From Sphingomonas sp. Leaf242 (lineage in GTDB: Bacteria; Pseudomonadota; Alphaproteobacteria; Sphingomonadales; Sphingomonadaceae): DNA of 64,000 nucleotides. Under the pieces are notes generated by a model. That model did not search any database and was not told the DNA's origin. It was given only the letters and a program-made list of their open reading frames with translations. Location of the stretch: NCBI RefSeq assembly GCF_001422045.1, contig NZ_LMLW01000001.1, positions 318,972 to 382,971 on the forward strand, written 5' to 3'. Positions 53,967 through 63,763 of the stretch are shown in pieces. Position numbers and translations under genes: made by a program. Every line of letters begins with the position of its first letter. Position 1 is the stretch's first letter.

Positions 53967-56093
53967 ATGATGCAAAGACGCTTGCCGTTCCTGGCCTTGC
54001 TGGCCCTTTCGACCACCGCGCTGGCACAGACGCCCGCACCGACTTCGGCTCCGCCTCCGGCCGCAGACCCGAACGCGTATCTAGAGGACATCCACGGCGC
54101 GCGGGCGCTCGATACGGTCAAGCGGTGGAACACGCGGTCGCTCGCCGCGCTCGAAGCCAAGCCGGGTTATGCCGCGTATCGCCAGCGCGCGCTCGACCTG
54201 CTGCAGGACGCGCGCCAGATCGCGACGCCCGATCAGATTCTCGGCGATCAGGTCGTCAACCTCTGGCAGGACAAGGCGAATCCGCGCGGGCTGTGGCGGG
54301 TCGCGTCGCTCGCCTCGTTCGGCAGCGGCAAGCCGGTGTGGCGGACGCTGATCGACGTCGATGCGCTGGGCAAGGCCGAGAGCAAGAGCTGGGTCTGGAA
54401 GGGCGCGACCTGCCGATCGCCCTCCTACGATCGCTGCATGATCGCGTTGTCGAACGGCGGCGGCGACGCGGTGGTCGAGCGCGAGTTCGACATCCCCTCG
54501 GGCAAGTTCGTCGCGAACGGCTTCGTCGTACCGATGTTCAAGTCCGGAGTGAATTGGGCCGGGCCAGACGCGCTGTATGTCGCGACCGATTTTGGGCCGG
54601 ACAGCCTCACCAGCTCGGGCCTGCCGCGGACCGCCAAGCTGTGGCGACGCGGCACACCGCTGTCCGCCGCGACCGAGATCGCCAGCGCCGCGCCGAGCGA
54701 TGTCGGGATCAATACGGCGGTCTTCACCGAGGGCGACCGCCGCTATGCGCTGGTGTCGCGCGACGTCGATTTCTTCCATGCCAAGCGGAGTCATGTCGCT
54801 GCCGATGGCCGACTGGTGGCGACGCCGTTGCCCGACGATGCGGTGATCGACACGGTGCTCGATGGGCGGCTGATCGCGACGCTGTCGTCCGACTGGCGCG
54901 GCATTCCTGCCGGCGCGGTGGTCGCCTATGCGATCGCCGACGTGCTGGCGGGGCGCGCACCGACGATCGAGCGCGTGCTGGTGCCGACCGCCAAACAGGC
55001 CGTCGAACAGGTCGATTCGAGCAAGTCGGTGTTGTGGGTGAAGATGCTCGACGACGTGTCGGGGCGGCTGGTGTCGCTGACGCGGGGTGCGGACGGTGTC
55101 TGGACCCAATCGGTCGCGGCGTTGCCTACCGCGTCGACGATCCATCTTGAGGCGACCGCCGGCAAGGACGATCTGGCCTATGCGATGGTCGAGGGGTTCC
55201 TCAGCCCGCCTGCCTTGTATGCGGTCCGACCAGCTGTCAAGCCGGTCGCGGTCGACACACTGCCGGCGCGGTTCGATGCGGCCCGGATGCAGGTCGAGCA
55301 GCGGTTCGCGACGTCGAAGGACGGGACGAAGATCCCGTATTTCCTCGTGCGCAAGAAGGGCACGACGGGCCCGGTGCCCGCGCTCGTCCATGCCTATGGG
55401 GGGTTCCGCAACGCGCAGACGCCGACCTATCTGGTCGATCAGCCGTATCGCTCGGGCCCGGCCGGGCTGTTCTGGGTCGAGGAGGGCAACGCGTTCGTGC
55501 TCGCCAACATCCGCGGCGGCGGCGAGTACGGCCCGCGCTGGCATCAGGCGACGCTGCGCGAGAACCGGCAAAAGGCGTATGACGATCTCCACGCGGTCGG
55601 CGACGATCTGGTGCGGAGCGGAGTCAGCGCCAAACGCAAGATCGCGGTATCGGGGCGGTCGAACGGCGGGTTGCTGGTCGGCGTTGCGATGGAGCAGCGA
55701 CCCGATCTCTACGGCGCGATCGTGATGGGATCGCCGTTGCTCGACATGCAGAAATATTCACATTTGTCGGCGGGTGCGTCGTGGATGGGCGAATATGGAG
55801 ATCCTGACAAGCCGGCGGACTGGGCGTTCATCGGGAAATACTCGCCATACCAAAATCTGAAGCGCGGCGTGAAATACCCCGTGCCGTTCATCTATACTTC
55901 GACCGAGGACGACCGCGTCCACCCCGGCCACGCGCGCAAATTCGCGGCGCGGCTGGAAGCGTATGGTGACCCCTTCTTCTATTACGAGAACCCCGAAGGC
56001 GGCCATGCGGCGGGCGCCGACAAGATCGAGGACGCCAAGCGCGCCGCGCTCGTCACCGTCTATCTGAACGCGCAACTCGCACCACAACGCTGA
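53967..56093 (+). CDS. Secreted prolyl oligopeptidase family serine peptidase (S9A)
   Basis: This 708-residue protein has a signal peptide (LPFLALLALSTTALAQ), a seven-bladed propeller-like N-terminal half and a C-terminal alpha/beta-hydrolase. The active Ser is in GRSNGGLLVG, the Asp in TEDDRVHPGHA and the His in EGGHAAG; YGGFRNAQTP and NIRGGGEYGPRWHQA are typical of S9A. It should cut proline-containing peptides in the periplasm. The ATG at 53967 has GAGAG upstream. The next gene, a DUF885 protein, starts 13 nt after the stop. Confidence 0.93.
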   Translation: MMQRRLPFLALLALSTTALAQTPAPTSAPPPAADPNAYLEDIHGARALDTVKRWNTRSLAALEAKPGYAAYRQRALDLLQDARQIATPDQILGDQVVNLWQDKANPRGLWRVASLASFGSGKPVWRTLIDVDALGKAESKSWVWKGATCRSPSYDRCMIALSNGGGDAVVEREFDIPSGKFVANGFVVPMFKSGVNWAGPDALYVATDFGPDSLTSSGLPRTAKLWRRGTPLSAATEIASAAPSDVGINTAVFTEGDRRYALVSRDVDFFHAKRSHVAADGRLVATPLPDDAVIDTVLDGRLIATLSSDWRGIPAGAVVAYAIADVLAGRAPTIERVLVPTAKQAVEQVDSSKSVLWVKMLDDVSGRLVSLTRGADGVWTQSVAALPTASTIHLEATAGKDDLAYAMVEGFLSPPALYAVRPAVKPVAVDTLPARFDAARMQVEQRFATSKDGTKIPYFLVRKKGTTGPVPALVHAYGGFRNAQTPTYLVDQPYRSGPAGLFWVEEGNAFVLANIRGGGEYGPRWHQATLRENRQKAYDDLHAVGDDLVRSGVSAKRKIAVSGRSNGGLLVGVAMEQRPDLYGAIVMGSPLLDMQKYSHLSAGASWMGEYGDPDKPADWAFIGKYSPYQNLKRGVKYPVPFIYTSTEDDRVHPGHARKFAARLEAYGDPFFYYENPEGGHAAGADKIEDAKRAALVTVYLNAQLAPQR

Positions 56094-56106
56094 TCGTTAG
56101 GAATTC

Positions 56107-57909
56107 ATGATGCGTAATGTCCGTTTGTTGCTCGGCATCGCGATGTTGGCGCTGCCCGTCTCGTCGATCCCCGCGCCCGTGCTGGCTGCGCAAGCCGAGA
56201 CGAGCGCGTTCGCGTCTCTGTCGAAGCGCTATGTCGATGGCCTCGCCCGGCTAAATCCATCGTCGGCGACCGCGCTCGGCGATCACCGGTTCGACACGCA
56301 GATCACCGACATGTCCGCCGCAGGGCGCGCTAGGCGAGAGGCGTTCTCGAAGGCGATGCTCGCTGATCTCCAGCGGATCGACCGCAAAGCCCTGTCGCGC
56401 GAGGAGCAGGTTGATGCGGCGCTGCTCGACAATGCGCTGCGCTACGACATTTGGGATACCGAGACGCTCGGCGGGTGGGCGTGGGACCCGCAGGTCTATA
56501 ACGACATCGCCGGCAGCTCGCTCTACTCGCTCGCCGCACGCGATTTCGCACCGTGGCCGCAGCGGCTGAACGCGGCGACCGCGCGGATGGCGGCGCTCCC
56601 CGCCTTGCTGGCGCAGGCACGCGCGAACATCGTGGTTGCGCGCGTGCCGTCGATCTACGCGACGACGGTGGCGAAGCAGAACAGCGGCATCGTCGACATC
56701 GCCGAGACCATGCTCGCGCCGCACAAGGGCGAATTGTCCGCAGCCGATGCCAAGCGGTTCGACGCGGCGCTCGTCAAACTGAAGGCGGCGGTCGCCGAGC
56801 ATCAGGTCTGGCTCGACAAGACGCTCGTCCCCGGCGCGAAGGGCGACTTCCGCCTCGGCGCTGCGCTCTACGACAAGAAGCTCGGCTTCGCGCTGCAATC
56901 CGACCTCACCCGGACCGAGATCAAGCGCCGCGCGCAGGCCGCGATCGTCGACACGCGTGCGCAGATGTACGCGATCGCGCGCCAGATCTTCGACGCCAAG
57001 CCGGGCGCGCTACTGCTCCCCGACAAGCCGACCGACGCGCAGCAACAGGCCGCGATCCAGCTCGCGCTCGAACTCACCTACGCCAAGCGTCCGCCACGCG
57101 ACGGCATGATCGACGCCTCGACCAAGGCGCTGGCGCAGGCGACCGCGTTCGTCCGCGACAAGGGGCTGGTCGGGATGCCCGACAGCCCCGTGAAGATCAT
57201 CACGATGCCCAAGTTCCAGCAGGGCGCGGCAGTAGCCTACTGCGATTCCCCCGGCCCGCTGGAGAAGAACCTCGGCACGTTCTTCGCCGTGTCGCCGATC
57301 CCCGACGACTGGACAGATGCGCAGGCGACGTCGTTTCTGAGCGAATATAACGACTACATGATCCACGACCTGGCGGTGCACGAGGCGATGCCGGGGCATT
57401 ATCTCCAGCTCGCCCACGCCAATGCAACGCAGTCGACGCTGCGCGCGGTACTCGGCTCGGGGCCGTTCATCGAGGGCTGGGCGGTCTATGTCGAGGGCAT
57501 GATGGCGGACGAGGGCTTCATGAACGGCGATCCGCTGTTCAAGCTGACCGTGCTCAAGATGCGGCTGCGCTCGATTTCGAACTCGCTGCTCGACATCGGC
57601 ATCCATACCGAGGGCATGACGCGCGAGCAGGCGATGCAGCTGATGACGCACACCGCGTTCCAGCAGGAGCGCGAGGCGGCCGGCAAATGGGTCCGCGCGT
57701 CGCTCGGCTCGACGCAGTTGCTGAGCTATTTCACTGGCTATTCGGAGCACATGGCGCTGCGGGAAGAGGCCAAGAAGCGGCAGGGCGCGGCGTTCGATCT
57801 CAAGCGCTACAACGACGCGTTGCTGAACCACGGCTCACCCCCGGTCCGCTACGTCCGCGAACTGTTGTTCGACCTGCCTATCAGTGAACGGCGTCATTCG
57901 GTCCAGTAG
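56107..57909 (+). CDS. Exported DUF885 family putative metallopeptidase
   Basis: This 600-residue protein has a signal peptide (cleavage near PVLAA) and the DUF885 layout: LNPSSATALGDHRFDTQITDMS near the N-terminus and the HEAMPGHYLQ motif near residue 425, a HExxxGH-type zinc site, with EGWAVYVEGMM following. The family is predicted to be metallopeptidases with a thermolysin-like site. It lies 13 nt after the prolyl oligopeptidase gene, so the two secreted peptidases are probably co-transcribed and work on the same peptides. Confidence 0.88.
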   Translation: MMRNVRLLLGIAMLALPVSSIPAPVLAAQAETSAFASLSKRYVDGLARLNPSSATALGDHRFDTQITDMSAAGRARREAFSKAMLADLQRIDRKALSREEQVDAALLDNALRYDIWDTETLGGWAWDPQVYNDIAGSSLYSLAARDFAPWPQRLNAATARMAALPALLAQARANIVVARVPSIYATTVAKQNSGIVDIAETMLAPHKGELSAADAKRFDAALVKLKAAVAEHQVWLDKTLVPGAKGDFRLGAALYDKKLGFALQSDLTRTEIKRRAQAAIVDTRAQMYAIARQIFDAKPGALLLPDKPTDAQQQAAIQLALELTYAKRPPRDGMIDASTKALAQATAFVRDKGLVGMPDSPVKIITMPKFQQGAAVAYCDSPGPLEKNLGTFFAVSPIPDDWTDAQATSFLSEYNDYMIHDLAVHEAMPGHYLQLAHANATQSTLRAVLGSGPFIEGWAVYVEGMMADEGFMNGDPLFKLTVLKMRLRSISNSLLDIGIHTEGMTREQAMQLMTHTAFQQEREAAGKWVRASLGSTQLLSYFTGYSEHMALREEAKKRQGAAFDLKRYNDALLNHGSPPVRYVRELLFDLPISERRHSVQ

Positions 57910-58027
57910 ATCGTGAACCGGGCCGCTGAGCCCCGGTTCGCGATCGGACGACGGATATTCCGCCACAAGAATTTCCGTGGGGCGTGATTGGTATTGCGGT
58001 CTGTCGGCGTTCCGCTTCAATCTCGTG

Positions 58028-59065
58028 TCAGGCCTGAAACAGCGAAGCAGCCTTGAGAACCTTCGTCACGCCGTGCGCGTCGGTGACGGCGTATGTAAAT
58101 CCCGGAAGCAGGCAGAACGCGCCGACATTGCCCTTCGGATCGAGCGCGAGGAAGCCGACTTGCACGCCGCGGATGGCGTCGCCGCGCAGATGGGCGATAT
58201 GGCGCACGACCTCCTCGCACGCTTTTTGCGGGGAGGCGCCCGACCGCATCGATGCGACGACGCGCGCCGACCCCGCGACCCGGGTGACTTCCTCGCCTAG
58301 TCCGGTCGAGGTTGCACCGCCGATGCCGGCTTCGACGTAGAGACCAGAACCGACCTGCGGCGAATCGCCGACGCGGCCGCGCATCTTGAACGCCATCCCC
58401 GAGGTCGTGCAGGCGCCGGCGAGACGGCCGTCCGCGCTGCGGGCGAGCAGTCCTATCGTATCGTGGTCGAGCGCACCGCCGGGAGTGCGCGTGCGGTTCT
58501 CGCTATTGGCTTCGGGTTGGTATTTCGCGGTCTTGAGCCAATCCCGCCACGCCTTCTCGGATTCGGGAGTCAGCAGAGATTGCTGGGGAAACCCCTGATC
58601 GCGCGCGAACCGCGTCGCGCCTTCTCCGACCAGGAAGGTGTGCGGGGTCCGTTCCATGACTCGGCGGGCAACGGAGATCGCATGGACCGTATTCTCCAGC
58701 GCCGCGACCGCGCCGACCCCGCCGGCATCGTCCATGATGACCGCGTCCAGCGTGACGTGCCCGTCGCGGTCCGGATAGCCGGCATAGCCGACGCTGTGGT
58801 TGGTCGGATCCGCTTCGGGCACCATCGCGCCGGCCTCGACCGCATCGATCAACGTGCCACCTGCTCTGAGCTTGGCAAATGCCGCTGCGTTCGCCGCCGC
58901 GCCGAAATCCCATGTCGACACGATCGTCGCGCCTTGTCCCCCGGACGTGCCCCCGGGGGCGGGAGCGCCGGACGCCTGCGCGTATGATGCAGCCAGTGAC
59001 AGAGTTCCACAGGTTCCCAGACCCGCGAGCAATGAGCGCCTTGTCGTCAACGGTCGATCCTCCAT
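58028..59065 (-). CDS. Isoaspartyl peptidase/L-asparaginase-family Ntn hydrolase, exported
   Basis: This 345-residue protein starts with a twin-arginine-like signal (TTRRSLLAGLGTCG). It has the N4-(beta-N-acetylglucosaminyl)-asparaginase/isoaspartyl-peptidase fold: the VSTWDFG start of the alpha subunit, MDDAGGVGAVAALENTVHAISVARRVME, then the autocleavage site with the Thr nucleophile in DHDTIGLLA (near residue 202), and GDSPQVGSGLYVEAGIGGATSTGLGE in the beta subunit. It could remove isoaspartyl or Asn-linked residues. I used the ATG at 59065; ATGs at 59083 and 59152 are possible but none has a good ribosome site. It is divergent from the TonB receptor. Confidence 0.85.
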   Translation of the reverse strand: MEDRPLTTRRSLLAGLGTCGTLSLAASYAQASGAPAPGGTSGGQGATIVSTWDFGAAANAAAFAKLRAGGTLIDAVEAGAMVPEADPTNHSVGYAGYPDRDGHVTLDAVIMDDAGGVGAVAALENTVHAISVARRVMERTPHTFLVGEGATRFARDQGFPQQSLLTPESEKAWRDWLKTAKYQPEANSENRTRTPGGALDHDTIGLLARSADGRLAGACTTSGMAFKMRGRVGDSPQVGSGLYVEAGIGGATSTGLGEEVTRVAGSARVVASMRSGASPQKACEEVVRHIAHLRGDAIRGVQVGFLALDPKGNVGAFCLLPGFTYAVTDAHGVTKVLKAASLFQA

Positions 59066-59250
59066 CGGGTGTATGTGCAGCATGCTACGCAGGCGCAGCC
59101 GACGCGCCAAGAGGTGACGCACATTTGCAACAATCCATCGTAAATGTTCCATAAAGGTATTGCATAGGTATTGACGGAACCAATTATCTGATCAAGCGTG
59201 CTGGGAGGAACTGCGCGGTCGTACGGCGCTGTCGGCCATAGGGGTAGGAT

Positions 59251-62200
59251 ATGAATTTCAGTCATTCGGTATCGCGCATTGCGCTTGTGGGATCGCTCAT
59301 GATCTGGGCCACGCCCGGAGTGGCGCAGGATGCCACAGCGAGCCCGGTCGCTCCGGCTCAGGCTCCAGTTCAGGTTCAGGCCCCGGCTCAGGCCCCAGCC
59401 CAGGACAGCGCCAACACGCCCGCACAAGCCAAGGTTCAGGCCGACGCGACCACCGCAGTCGCTCCCGCCAACGCCGATAGCGGCGCGAACCAGTCGATCG
59501 TCGTCACCGGATCGCGAATCCAGCGCCCCAACACGACCTCCGCCGCGCCGATCACCTCGGTGACCTCGCAGGACATTCGCGCGCAGGCGGCGGTCAACGT
59601 CGAGGACGTGCTGAACCGCCTGCCGCAGGTCGCGCCCGACAGCCAGCAGACCTATGCCGATTCGGACGGTCGCCAGCGGATCAAGCTGCGCAGCCTCGGC
59701 TTCGAGCGCACGCTCGTGCTGATCGACGGCAAGCGCATCGGCACGCAGAACGGCCAGGACGTCGGCATCATTCCCGCGACCCTGCTGGAGCGCGTCGACG
59801 TGCTGACCGGCGGCGCGTCGTCGGTGTACGGTTCGGACGCTGTCGCGGGTGTCGTCAACTTCATCCTCAAGAAGGATTTCGAGGGCATCCAGCTCGACGG
59901 CAATTATAACTTCTACAACCACAACAACAAGGACACGGTCGTGTCGCCGCTGGCACGCGCCGCGGGCTTCAACAGCGTGCGTGGCCTGACCAACGACGGC
60001 GGCCGTGCCGACCTCACGCTGACCGCCGGCAAGAAGTTCTTCGACGGCAAGCTGCGGATTTCCGGGTTCGCCAACTACAAGCATACCGACCCCGTGCTGC
60101 TGTCGGACCGGTCGAACACCGGCTGCTACCTGACGCAGACGAGTCTGAACGCGCCGATCTCGTGCGGCCTGACACCGAGCAGCTCGACCAGCGGTCTCGT
60201 CACGCCGCTCAGCGGCGCGAACAAGGACGCGCAGTTCGTCAACAATCCCAACGGTTCGCGCACCTTCGTCCCGTTCGGCGCGGGCCCCGGCAACGCCTCG
60301 AACTATTTCAACAATTATTCTTATCAGCGTCCGTCGGAGCGGATCAACGCGGGCGGCTTCGTCAGCCTCGACATCTCGCCCAACGTCGAGCTGTACGGCT
60401 CGGGTATCTGGTTCCGCGATAAATCGTACACCAACTATCCGGGGATCGCGGGCGGCAAGGTTCAGGTCAGCTGCAACAACCCGTTCCTGTCCGGGACGCA
60501 GGCCACCGCAATCTGCGGCGCTGCCGCTGGAACCGGCACGACGGTGCCGATCAATCTTGCCTACCGTCTCGGTGACAACAACGATCAGCCGGACAGCTAT
60601 TTGAATACCGGCGCCCGCTTTACGGCCGGTATCCGCGGTAAGGTCGGCAGCGCGTGGACTTACGATGTCGGCGGTGTCTATGCCCGTAACCATCAGGACT
60701 ACACGCCAACCTTGATCAATTCGACGCGACTGCAGAATTCGATCAACGTCGGTGGCACGCTGGCGGCGCCGACCTGCGCCACGACCGCCGATGCCGCCTG
60801 CGTCCCGTTCGACGCGTTCAGCGCCGGCAACACCAATCCTGCGCTGGTCAGCTATCTGTTCAACAAGGGTACGGCGGTGACCACCGGCACGCTGTACGAC
60901 GTGCAGGCCAACGTAACCGGCGACCTCGGCAAATACGGCGTGACCTCGCCGTTCGCCGAGCAGGGTATCGCGATCGCCCTCGGGACCGAATATCGCAAGG
61001 ATACGCTGAAATCGACTGCCGACGCTGTGTATCGCGCTGCCCGCCAAGGCACCGACAGCTATCTGAAGCAGGATGTCTGGGAAGCGAACGCCGAGCTTCA
61101 GGTTCCGCTGGTCGAGCATATGCGATTTGCCGACTTGCTTCAGGTCAACGGCGGCTATCGCCTGTCCAAGTACAGCAGCAATCCGGACACCTTCAACACC
61201 TGGAAAGTCGAGGGCATCTACGCGCCGGTCAGTGACCTGACGTTCCGCGCCTCGTTCAACAAGGCGCAGCGCGCGCCGACGGTCACCGAAATCGGCCAAG
61301 CCGCGAACGTCGATTTTGCATCCGGCGGTGCGGGCACCTTCAACGATTTCTGTGCGCCGACCGTCACCACTGGGCCGAATGGCGTGATCTACGGCGCGCC
61401 GGTCGCGTCGCGTGATGTATGCCGGGCAACCGGTCTGTCCGACGCGCTCTACGGCAGTCAGTCCTTGCTCTGCAGCAACGGCACGGCCCCGAACGGTTCG
61501 GCTGCGTGCACCGTCCGTTCGGGTGGCTTCACCGCCGAGCCGGAGACCGCGTACACGCAGACCTACGGCTTGATCGTCAAACCGCGGTTCGTCCGTGGGC
61601 TGTTCTTCTCGGTCGATCGCTACCGGATCAAGATCAACGATTCGCTGACCTTCAACGACTACAGCTACTACACCGACGGGTGTCAGCGTTCGAACGGCGA
61701 CGCGTACTTCTGTCAGGGCATCGTCCGCAATCCGGGCACGGGCACGTTGTTCTCCAACGCCAGCACCAACCCGACGACTGGCTTCATCCGGCAGGGCACG
61801 ACCAACTACTACACGTCGATCGCGCGCGGCTATGATTTCCAGGCGCAGTATACGATGGACCTCGCGACGGTCGGCAAGATCGACTGGAACTTCAATGGGT
61901 CGTTGACGACGTTTGCGGGTGGCCAGGACTCGCCGGTCCAGCCGCAGCGCAACTGCGCGGGCTATTACGGCAATGGCTGCGGCCAGCTGATCCCGAAATG
62001 GTCGCACGGCCTGCGCGCGACCTACACGACGGTCGGCCGCGGTTTCAGCGCGTCGTTCAACTGGCGCTATGTCGGATCGCTGACCAATGCGGACAATTCG
62101 GGTGATCCGGCGATCGGCGGCACCGACGCGCGGGCACGGACCAGCTACTACCGGGTCGCGCCGCAGAGCTATTTCGATCTCGCGCTCAACTTCGCGATCG

Positions 62201-62364
62201 CCAAGCAGTTCTCGCTACGTCTGATCGCGAACAACCTGTTCGACAAGAACCCGCCGATCGTGGTGGACTCGTACAACGTCGCACTCGCACGGACCAACAC
62301 GATCCCGTCGCGCTACGACTCGCTCGGCCGCAACATCGCGATCGGTACGACCATCAAGTTCTGA
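59251..62364 (+). CDS. TonB-dependent outer-membrane receptor
   Basis: The 1037-residue receptor has a signal peptide (cleavage near GVAQD), a long Pro/Ala/Gln-rich linker (about residues 30-85) and a TonB-box-like IVVTGSRI. A plug domain follows (APITSVTSQDIRAQAAVNVEDVLNRLPQV, LRSLGFERTLVLIDGKRI, GASSVYGSDAVAGVVNFILK), then a 22-stranded barrel ending in a terminal Phe. The large size and the missing N-terminal signalling domain fit the carbohydrate/peptide-type receptors of sphingomonads. The flanking peptidases suggest peptide uptake, an inference. AGGGGTAGG precedes the ATG; a terminator follows. Confidence 0.95.
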   Translation: MNFSHSVSRIALVGSLMIWATPGVAQDATASPVAPAQAPVQVQAPAQAPAQDSANTPAQAKVQADATTAVAPANADSGANQSIVVTGSRIQRPNTTSAAPITSVTSQDIRAQAAVNVEDVLNRLPQVAPDSQQTYADSDGRQRIKLRSLGFERTLVLIDGKRIGTQNGQDVGIIPATLLERVDVLTGGASSVYGSDAVAGVVNFILKKDFEGIQLDGNYNFYNHNNKDTVVSPLARAAGFNSVRGLTNDGGRADLTLTAGKKFFDGKLRISGFANYKHTDPVLLSDRSNTGCYLTQTSLNAPISCGLTPSSSTSGLVTPLSGANKDAQFVNNPNGSRTFVPFGAGPGNASNYFNNYSYQRPSERINAGGFVSLDISPNVELYGSGIWFRDKSYTNYPGIAGGKVQVSCNNPFLSGTQATAICGAAAGTGTTVPINLAYRLGDNNDQPDSYLNTGARFTAGIRGKVGSAWTYDVGGVYARNHQDYTPTLINSTRLQNSINVGGTLAAPTCATTADAACVPFDAFSAGNTNPALVSYLFNKGTAVTTGTLYDVQANVTGDLGKYGVTSPFAEQGIAIALGTEYRKDTLKSTADAVYRAARQGTDSYLKQDVWEANAELQVPLVEHMRFADLLQVNGGYRLSKYSSNPDTFNTWKVEGIYAPVSDLTFRASFNKAQRAPTVTEIGQAANVDFASGGAGTFNDFCAPTVTTGPNGVIYGAPVASRDVCRATGLSDALYGSQSLLCSNGTAPNGSAACTVRSGGFTAEPETAYTQTYGLIVKPRFVRGLFFSVDRYRIKINDSLTFNDYSYYTDGCQRSNGDAYFCQGIVRNPGTGTLFSNASTNPTTGFIRQGTTNYYTSIARGYDFQAQYTMDLATVGKIDWNFNGSLTTFAGGQDSPVQPQRNCAGYYGNGCGQLIPKWSHGLRATYTTVGRGFSASFNWRYVGSLTNADNSGDPAIGGTDARARTSYYRVAPQSYFDLALNFAIAKQFSLRLIANNLFDKNPPIVVDSYNVALARTNTIPSRYDSLGRNIAIGTTIKF

Positions 62365-62384
62365 TCCTTCCTCTCCCCGACCTG

Positions 62385-62417
62385 AGGGCTCGCCAGCGAT
62401 GGCGGGCCCTTTTTTTG
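62385..62417 (+). terminator. Intrinsic terminator after the TonB receptor gene
   Basis: AGGGCTCGCCA-GCGA-TGGCGGGCCCT is followed by seven T residues, a strong hairpin 20 nt after the stop. Confidence 0.9.
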
Positions 62418-62495
62418 TGCCGGACGACGTGGCGAAGGATTTAGGGTCGGGGCCAGTTCGGCGGGGCGGTGCGTTACAGCATCGAAGGAGCCGAC

Positions 62496-63503
62496 ATGAA
62501 GATCATGACGCTACGATCCCCCGCGGGTCTCGACAATATCGCGATCGCCGAGCGGGACGATCCAGGCGCGCCGCCGCCGGGCGCGATCCGGGTCGCACTG
62601 CACGGCAGTTCGATCAATTTCCACGATCTCGGCGTCGCGCTTGGCCGGATGCCTACCGAGAACGGTCGCGTGCCGCTGTCCGATGGCGCGGGGATCGTCG
62701 AAAGCGTCGGCGAGGGCGTGACCGAGTTCGCGGTCGGCGATCATGTGGTCTCGTGCTTCTTCCCGGATTGGCAGGACGGCACGCCCACCATCGGCGATTT
62801 CAGCCGCACCCCGGGCGACGGTATCGACGGGTTCGCGCAGACCCACGTCGTGCTGCCAGCCACCGCGTTCACCAAGGCACCCAAAGGCTATGATTCCGTC
62901 GAGGCCGCCTCGATCACGACCGCAGGCCTCACCGCGTGGCGCGCGCTGGTGGTCGACGGCAAGCTGAAGGCGGGGGACACCGTGCTCCTGCTCGGCACGG
63001 GTGGTGTCTCGATCTGGGCGTTGCAGATAGCCAAGGCGATGGGGGCGACCGTGGCGATCACATCGTCGTCCGACGAAAAGCTTGCCCGTGCCCGCGACCT
63101 GGGGGCCGACTTCACACTCAATTATCGGAGCGAACCGGGCTGGGGGCGAAAAGTCGCGGACTGGACCGGCGGGCGCGGCGTCGACCATGTCGTCGAGGTT
63201 GGCGGTCCCGGTACGCTGGCGCAGTCCATAGACGCGGTCAGGGTCGGCGGGCACATCTCGTTGATCGGCGTGCTGACGGGGATCGGTGGCGAGGTGCCGA
63301 CAGCGGCACTGATGGGCAAGCAGGCGCGGCTGCAGGGCCTGATCGTTGGCGGCCGTCGCGAGCAGCAGGATTTCGTCCGCGCGCTGGAGACGACCGCGAT
63401 CCGCCCGGTGATCGACCGCCGTTTCGCGCTGGACGATCTCGCCGAGGCGTTCGCGTTCCAGCAGAGCGGCGAGCATTTCGGCAAGATCGGGATCGAGTGG
63501 TAG
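62496..63503 (+). CDS. Quinone-oxidoreductase-like MDR dehydrogenase (zinc-independent)
   Basis: This 335-residue medium-chain dehydrogenase/reductase has the GroES-like N-terminal half (ALHGSSINFHDLGVALGR, PLSDGAGIVESVGEGV) and a Rossmann half with LLGTGGVSIWALQIAKAMGA and DHVVEVGGPGTL. The Cys residues of the structural zinc lobe are absent, which points to a zinc-independent NADPH:quinone or enone reductase. GAAGGAG lies 5 nt before the ATG at 62496. The glutaredoxin-like gene follows 14 nt later. Confidence 0.88.
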   Translation: MKIMTLRSPAGLDNIAIAERDDPGAPPPGAIRVALHGSSINFHDLGVALGRMPTENGRVPLSDGAGIVESVGEGVTEFAVGDHVVSCFFPDWQDGTPTIGDFSRTPGDGIDGFAQTHVVLPATAFTKAPKGYDSVEAASITTAGLTAWRALVVDGKLKAGDTVLLLGTGGVSIWALQIAKAMGATVAITSSSDEKLARARDLGADFTLNYRSEPGWGRKVADWTGGRGVDHVVEVGGPGTLAQSIDAVRVGGHISLIGVLTGIGGEVPTAALMGKQARLQGLIVGGRREQQDFVRALETTAIRPVIDRRFALDDLAEAFAFQQSGEHFGKIGIEW

Positions 63504-63517
63504 AGAGGATGACGGAC

Positions 63518-63763
63518 ATGGCCGAGACGAAGAACGCGATACTGTACCGAATGATCCTGCCGGATCACACCTGCCCGTTCGGCGTACGCGCGAAGACGAT
63601 GCTGGAGCAGAACGGCTTCCAGGTCGACGACCGGATCCTGCGGTCACGGGACGAAGTCGATGCGTTTAAGCAAGAGCACGGCGTCGCTACGACTCCGCAG
63701 GTGTTCATCGATGGCGAGCGGATCGGCGGCAGCGACGATCTCGAGCGGTATCTCGCAGCATGA
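63518..63763 (+). CDS. Glutaredoxin-like protein
   Basis: This 81-residue thioredoxin-fold protein starts with a short strand and LPDHTCPFGVRAKTMLEQNGF; the active site CPFG has a single Cys, as in monothiol glutaredoxins. TTPQVFIDGERIGGSDDLERYLA is the standard glutathione-binding end. I used the ATG at 63518, with GAGAGG 9 nt upstream; an ATG at 63509 has no room for a ribosome site. Its stop overlaps the TspO gene start. Confidence 0.88.
   Translation: MAETKNAILYRMILPDHTCPFGVRAKTMLEQNGFQVDDRILRSRDEVDAFKQEHGVATTPQVFIDGERIGGSDDLERYLAA

Noticed and set aside
59047..62007. A 986-residue open frame antisense to the TonB receptor gene
   Set aside because: It is the mirror of a GC-rich gene with strong codon bias; the translation is Arg/Asp/Val-rich without any domain, and it also runs across the divergent peptidase start.
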